Shown here in pieces: positions 59,734 through 64,000 of a stretch of 64,000 nt of DNA. The DNA lies in NCBI RefSeq assembly GCF_007641255.1, contig NZ_CP036259.1, positions 3,288,501-3,352,500 on the forward strand, written 5' to 3'. Within the stretch, counting starts at the first letter, position 1. Each line of letters opens with the position of its first letter. A model generated the notes under the pieces. That model saw nothing but the letters and a program-made list of their open reading frames with translations. It had not been told where the DNA came from and did not search any database. This stretch comes from Sporomusa termitida. Its GTDB lineage: Bacteria > Bacillota > Negativicutes > Sporomusales > Sporomusaceae. Made by a program: the position numbers and the translations under genes.

Positions 59734-61152
59734 ATGGCATATAAAATAGATTTCGAAGGAATTCATAATTCATATAACTTTAATGATGAAAAAAGGACTC
59801 TCCGCCATAACACTGGGAAAAAAATAACTTTGTTTCCTTATAATACAAAATTTGAAAAAAACAGGCACAAAGAAACTATTGAAAATTATATAAGTGTAGT
59901 CGGCGAATTTTCTAGAAACTTGAATAATCTAGCCTTTGAAGACTTATCCTTAAACGAACAATGGATTGATGATATTATCAGTCACGTTAATATTGACAGC
60001 CGTCACAAAATTATCTTAAAAGGCATTCTTAAAGAACTTTTTTTTAACGGCGATCAAATTGATCTGTTTCACCCTAAAATATTTAACTACATCAAAAAAG
60101 ATAGCGCCCCTAATACAATTAACCCGAATCTTGCAAAATTCTTATTTGACACACTTTTAGAAAATTACGATACTAGCTTACAAAAAATAATTTACAATAC
60201 CTATAATCATGAGCCTCAAAATATTTTAGCTACATTATTATTAAAGACCCTCCCCCCTATCCCTAAATTTCAAGAGAAAGAAAAAAAGAAAAAATATAAA
60301 AGTTGTATACCATTCATTAGTAACTTATTCTGTGAAGATTTAAACTTTATGTTAAATAACTCTCATTTCTTTTTAAATTCCTTTGATAAACTACTAAAAT
60401 TCTACTATTTTATATATGTTGCTCAGCTAGCAATGAAGTTAAATCGTTTCTTAGCTACTGATATTGCAATCCCAGAGCCAATTTACTTTAATTTAGAGTG
60501 GGAAAGTTTAAGCAAGTCACGAACCAGCTATAATCGTGGATGGAAGCTCCTTGCACCCAATATACACAATATCTTTTCACATGCTAATTGTTTAGAGTTA
60601 TTAAACCATAATTTTTCCAATCAATCTTATACCTATGCAGAACTCCGTAATAAAATATATTCTATGAGTCAAGACGAACAATCCGCTTTTTTAGATGATT
60701 TAAAGAAATTAAAAACTAAATATATTGAACACATATCAGATGTTAATCTTGAAGCTTTCAATGTAACTCAAAAATTTGAGGATGAAATACAAAACGAAAT
60801 ATTTGAATTATTTAATATTATAGACTATCAATTTAACGTAGTACGCAAAAGTCCATATCAGCGTTATGCTTTATGGTTTGAAGAATTTTGCAAAACACAT
60901 TTTTTAAAACCACGTGGCAGTTTAGGAAATACCCTTAATATGTCAGAAGAAAATCTAATATTTATTACACGTTTATGTATTAAGGATAAAAGCCGTTTAC
61001 GACTTAAACTATTGTTTGAGGAATACGAAAAAAGAGGTGTTTATTTTGACCGAGATTCTCAAAATAAAATTGTTCAATTATTTGAAAAGCTAAATTTAAT
61101 TGATAAAAAAAGTGATAGCGGGGATGCTCAATATGTCAAAGCAATTTTATGA
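59734..61152 (+). CDS. dptG: DptG, phosphorothioation-dependent restriction protein
   Basis: 472 residues. The ATG follows the dptF stop directly, with GAGGAG 10 nt upstream. Recognisable by position and by the opening IDFEGIHNSYNFNDEKRTLRHNTGKKITLFPYNT, and IPFISNLFCEDLNFML in the middle. It has no clear enzymatic motif; DptG acts with DptF and DptH in restriction. It is strongly AT-rich like its neighbours. The frame is intact. Confidence 0.8.
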   Translation: MAYKIDFEGIHNSYNFNDEKRTLRHNTGKKITLFPYNTKFEKNRHKETIENYISVVGEFSRNLNNLAFEDLSLNEQWIDDIISHVNIDSRHKIILKGILKELFFNGDQIDLFHPKIFNYIKKDSAPNTINPNLAKFLFDTLLENYDTSLQKIIYNTYNHEPQNILATLLLKTLPPIPKFQEKEKKKKYKSCIPFISNLFCEDLNFMLNNSHFFLNSFDKLLKFYYFIYVAQLAMKLNRFLATDIAIPEPIYFNLEWESLSKSRTSYNRGWKLLAPNIHNIFSHANCLELLNHNFSNQSYTYAELRNKIYSMSQDEQSAFLDDLKKLKTKYIEHISDVNLEAFNVTQKFEDEIQNEIFELFNIIDYQFNVVRKSPYQRYALWFEEFCKTHFLKPRGSLGNTLNMSEENLIFITRLCIKDKSRLRLKLLFEEYEKRGVYFDRDSQNKIVQLFEKLNLIDKKSDSGDAQYVKAIL

Positions 61153-64000
61153 TTATCTTTCTAATCTAATATTAAAATATTTTGATAGCCATGAAATAAA
61201 GCCTGGTGATAAATTCCATATACAATTTGAAAAGGAAGAGCAAGTTTCAGCTTTATACGCATCTTTAAGTCAAGCAAATAATGTTACTAATTTTATTTAT
61301 TTATCCGCTAACAAAATACCACTATATAATTCATGTTGTTTAATTTATAAAGATGTTAGCATTATTATTGCTACAACAATAAATGACGTAAAACCAGATT
61401 TTTTAACTATGTTGCGTAATAAAGTTGGAATCGAATCAGAACCACAATTTAGAAATTCGGCCATTTTATTTATTCATGATACGACATTAGATAGTATTAT
61501 TAAAGGCACAGCAAGTTTTCAAAAATCTGGTATGCCACTTCATGTAAAATCAATAATATCCGATATAAAAAGTAAACTCAAACTTCCTACGGGCATTTTG
61601 AAAAGGCATGATCGTTTTATTCTTCATTTTGCATTAGATCAAAAAAATAACAGCCTTATTGAAGACAATACATCCATATTCGAATACGAAACTATTTTAG
61701 ATATTTTATATACCGGCAAAATTAAACAAGAGCAATATAAGGATTTTGGCCTGTTTTTTGATGCTGCATTAGTTCAAGCAACCGATGATGCAACTTATTC
61801 AAGAATGCAAGATAACTATAATCTATTTATGCAAATAGATACCATTCATAAATATGGTAATCCAGATATTGAGTTAGAAAAATTCTTTGACGAAAAAGGC
61901 GTTGATTTATTAAAAACTAATGAGTGGCATAATTTAGATTATAAAGAAGTAAAAAATTCTGCCACTCGAAAAAAAGAATTTATTCCGATTACTTATAAAG
62001 AAAGTAAAATCGCTGAAGCACTAACATATTGGGAACGTCCTGACGGTGAAAGTAAAGTTAAATCCCGCATAAGAAATATTATTATTTTTAACGAGGAAAA
62101 ACAAATAGCTCTTAAATTAGAACTTTTTTTTAATGATTATATTAAAAGTTCTAATTTAAAATCTGATGGGGATATTTCAATAAGTAACTCGGGTAAACGT
62201 TTGTTGGTTAATTTAATTCACAAACCTCATACAACTACTTTTAGTAAAGTTATATATAAAGAAGATAATAATAATATAAAGCTTGAATTTAAAATTGCTA
62301 TAGTAGAATGTTCAGCAAAAGTCTTGGAACAAATAAAAACAAAATTCTCTATTTATATGAAAGGGAAGGACAATTTCATTCATTTTCATTTTGATGAAAA
62401 TGAATTTATCTTCAACCCCTCTGGTGTAATTGATAGCCATGATGCAATCGATTCTTTAGATTCAACTTTTGAGATAGATGATACGCAAAAACTTATTTTG
62501 AAGAAAGCCGGAAATTTTGATATTGTAAATGAAGATAGTGATTATATAAAAATAAACCTTATTATTAATAGTTGCATGATTCCTTTAGCAATTGAAGATA
62601 ATGTGACCCTTCCCACTGTAATTACTGGAATAAGTATGTGGAAGAAAAAGAGAGAACTTCAACTCAATTTTGAATATCAGTCTAATAAATTAATTCAAAG
62701 AAACCATGAGTATTTTGCCAGAGATGACTTCAGAAAAAACCTTGAAAGAGAAAAGTTTATTATCGAAACTGGTGCTCTTCACTTTACGGAATTGGGAGAA
62801 GAACTATTCCCAGAAGATGTGGAAATAGCTCCCGAATTAAAGGGATCATACGAACGCTTAATACAATATTACCAAATAACTGGATTGACCCCCAGTTTAG
62901 CTCATTACGACGATTCCCTCGTCGCACTGACTCAAGATTATATTACAGAATATATTAAAGCTCTAAGTAGCATTGAAAACGGGACTTACATTACTTCTAT
63001 CAAAAAAGACCTTACTAAAATTGGGGTAATTACAAAGCTTGATGGGGAACAAGAAATACTTCTAACCCCTTTACATCCCCTTATGGTAGCGTATCAGTTA
63101 TTAATAAATAATAAGATCGGCAATGAAGAATTACCAGATGAATTACTAAAGAAATTGAATCCTGCGGCTCTATTACCATATATTCATGATTATAATGGAA
63201 AACTATATAAACCAATGGAGCAGACTCATTCCCCTGAATGGCTACTTTATGTTGATTCGGCTAAACAAAGATATAAAGGTTCTAGAAATTTTGTAGCAAA
63301 ATTAGTGCAAGAGAAAATAGAAGAATTTATGGATCACTTCTCTTATTTATTTAACTTAACCAGCAGAGCTCCTATAAAAATCAGTTTGGTCAACTTAGGT
63401 GATTGCAAGGAAATATTGCAAGGTATTTTTTTCTACTACATTAGTGCACTTCGAAAAAACCCTTCAATTGAAAATTTAATTACCATTGAATTATATATTT
63501 ATAGTGAACTTGATTCTATTAATGCATTTGAAGAAATATCCTTCTATGATGATATTTCAACTATAAAAGAAACTTTTAATTTAACATTTTCAGTTGGTAG
63601 TAGCAATAGTTTTTTTACTGAAGAAGATATCTTAAATATTTTTAGAGAAAAAGTGTATTTCTTTAAAAAGCACAAAAAAGAAGATATTTATGAATATGTC
63701 CATATAACCTTTTATGAAATGAATCAAGACACAAAAGGTACTAGCAGTAATATGGAAGATATATCTACTGGGGTAGCACTAGCCGGTATAGTCTCAGGTA
63801 TCCCTTCAATTTATTTAGGTGATTCTTATCGTACTGGCTTCGGCACCAAGCATCTTGAAAAGATAAATGACACTCCTCTTTTGATCATTGCAACACTGTT
63901 AAATGCATTGGAAAGAGTTATCGCAAGTGGTGACCCCTTTGACAACAAAAAATGTATAACCACAGCAATATTTGAAGATAGAAAAAAATCACTAGATAAG
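61133..64000 (+). CDS. dptH: DptH, phosphorothioation-dependent restriction protein, partial (N-terminal 956 codons)
   Basis: The ATG at 61133 (MSKQFYDYLSNLILKYFDSH) overlaps the end of dptG by 20 bp. The frame stays open to the end of the window, which is as expected for DptH, a very long protein with C-terminal ATPase/helicase motifs not reached here. The visible part includes ILFIHDTTLDSIIKGTASFQ, EALTYWERPDGESKVK and LTPLHPLMVAYQ. The gene order dptF-dptG-dptH supports the call. dnd/dpt modification genes are not in the window. Confidence 0.8.
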   Translation, partial: MSKQFYDYLSNLILKYFDSHEIKPGDKFHIQFEKEEQVSALYASLSQANNVTNFIYLSANKIPLYNSCCLIYKDVSIIIATTINDVKPDFLTMLRNKVGIESEPQFRNSAILFIHDTTLDSIIKGTASFQKSGMPLHVKSIISDIKSKLKLPTGILKRHDRFILHFALDQKNNSLIEDNTSIFEYETILDILYTGKIKQEQYKDFGLFFDAALVQATDDATYSRMQDNYNLFMQIDTIHKYGNPDIELEKFFDEKGVDLLKTNEWHNLDYKEVKNSATRKKEFIPITYKESKIAEALTYWERPDGESKVKSRIRNIIIFNEEKQIALKLELFFNDYIKSSNLKSDGDISISNSGKRLLVNLIHKPHTTTFSKVIYKEDNNNIKLEFKIAIVECSAKVLEQIKTKFSIYMKGKDNFIHFHFDENEFIFNPSGVIDSHDAIDSLDSTFEIDDTQKLILKKAGNFDIVNEDSDYIKINLIINSCMIPLAIEDNVTLPTVITGISMWKKKRELQLNFEYQSNKLIQRNHEYFARDDFRKNLEREKFIIETGALHFTELGEELFPEDVEIAPELKGSYERLIQYYQITGLTPSLAHYDDSLVALTQDYITEYIKALSSIENGTYITSIKKDLTKIGVITKLDGEQEILLTPLHPLMVAYQLLINNKIGNEELPDELLKKLNPAALLPYIHDYNGKLYKPMEQTHSPEWLLYVDSAKQRYKGSRNFVAKLVQEKIEEFMDHFSYLFNLTSRAPIKISLVNLGDCKEILQGIFFYYISALRKNPSIENLITIELYIYSELDSINAFEEISFYDDISTIKETFNLTFSVGSSNSFFTEEDILNIFREKVYFFKKHKKEDIYEYVHITFYEMNQDTKGTSSNMEDISTGVALAGIVSGIPSIYLGDSYRTGFGTKHLEKINDTPLLIIATLLNALERVIASGDPFDNKKCITTAIFEDRKKSLDK

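Noticed and set aside
1-64000. CRISPR arrays, rRNA, tRNA, integrase genes
   Set aside because: None found: no regularly spaced direct repeats, no rRNA segments, no cloverleaf with a CCA end and no recombinase motif.

Overview
The window reads as a chromosomal segment of a diderm, anaerobic Firmicute (Negativicutes; a Sporomusaceae-type organism is the best guess). The Firmicute side shows in strong AGGAGG-type ribosome binding sites, TTG/GTG starts and ferredoxin-linked 2-oxoacid oxidoreductases. The outer membrane shows in a complete RND efflux system with a TolC-like channel, an autotransporter barrel and a TonB-dependent receptor. There are no rRNA or tRNA genes and no CRISPR array. Most of the window has moderate GC and is encoded on the minus strand. 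The last ~6.5 kb is strikingly AT-rich, plus-strand and looks acquired.

Left third (1-20 kb): a LacI-regulated operon encodes an ATC-hydrolase-like protein, a fumarate-reductase-like flavoprotein and a 2Fe-2S protein, followed across an attenuator-like leader by an M20D amidohydrolase. A scar region follows, with a DUF421 membrane protein, an IS3-type transposase remnant and a decayed copy of part of an SGNH hydrolase gene that is still intact 12 kb away. An IclR regulator then heads a catabolic block: UroD-like methyltransferase, UbiX, a four-subunit 2-oxoacid:ferredoxin oxidoreductase, butyrate kinase, phosphate butyryltransferase, an MFS carrier and UbiD. Three promoters in this block share one 24-bp three-half-site operator, so they probably form one regulon.

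Middle (18-43 kb): a soluble chemoreceptor with a diacid-binding domain, RidA, pyruvate:ferredoxin oxidoreductase, a YjiH/YjiG transporter with an M20 peptidase, and a glycyl radical enzyme with its activase under a GntR regulator whose operators are visible. Next come a MarR-controlled RND efflux operon, a lone FliG-N-like protein, a frameshifted small gene, and an ABC importer of sulfonate/nitrate type co-transcribed with an AprA/AprB-like flavoprotein and ferredoxin.

Right third (43-64 kb): a lipoprotein, then a cassette of a CHAT protease, a CHAT homologue lacking its catalytic residues, and a coiled-coil DUF2325 protein. Upstream is a beta-propeller protein and a ~1786-residue protein that joins an autotransporter (ESPR, passenger and beta-barrel) to a complete TonB-dependent receptor (TonB box, plug and barrel). 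It lies behind two tandem cobalamin riboswitches, with a third further upstream that faces an XRE gene. This double-barrel fusion is the most unusual object in the window. The AT-rich end carries XRE regulators and dptF-dptG-dptH of the phosphorothioation-dependent restriction system. dptF is split by an in-frame TAA and dptH runs off the window.
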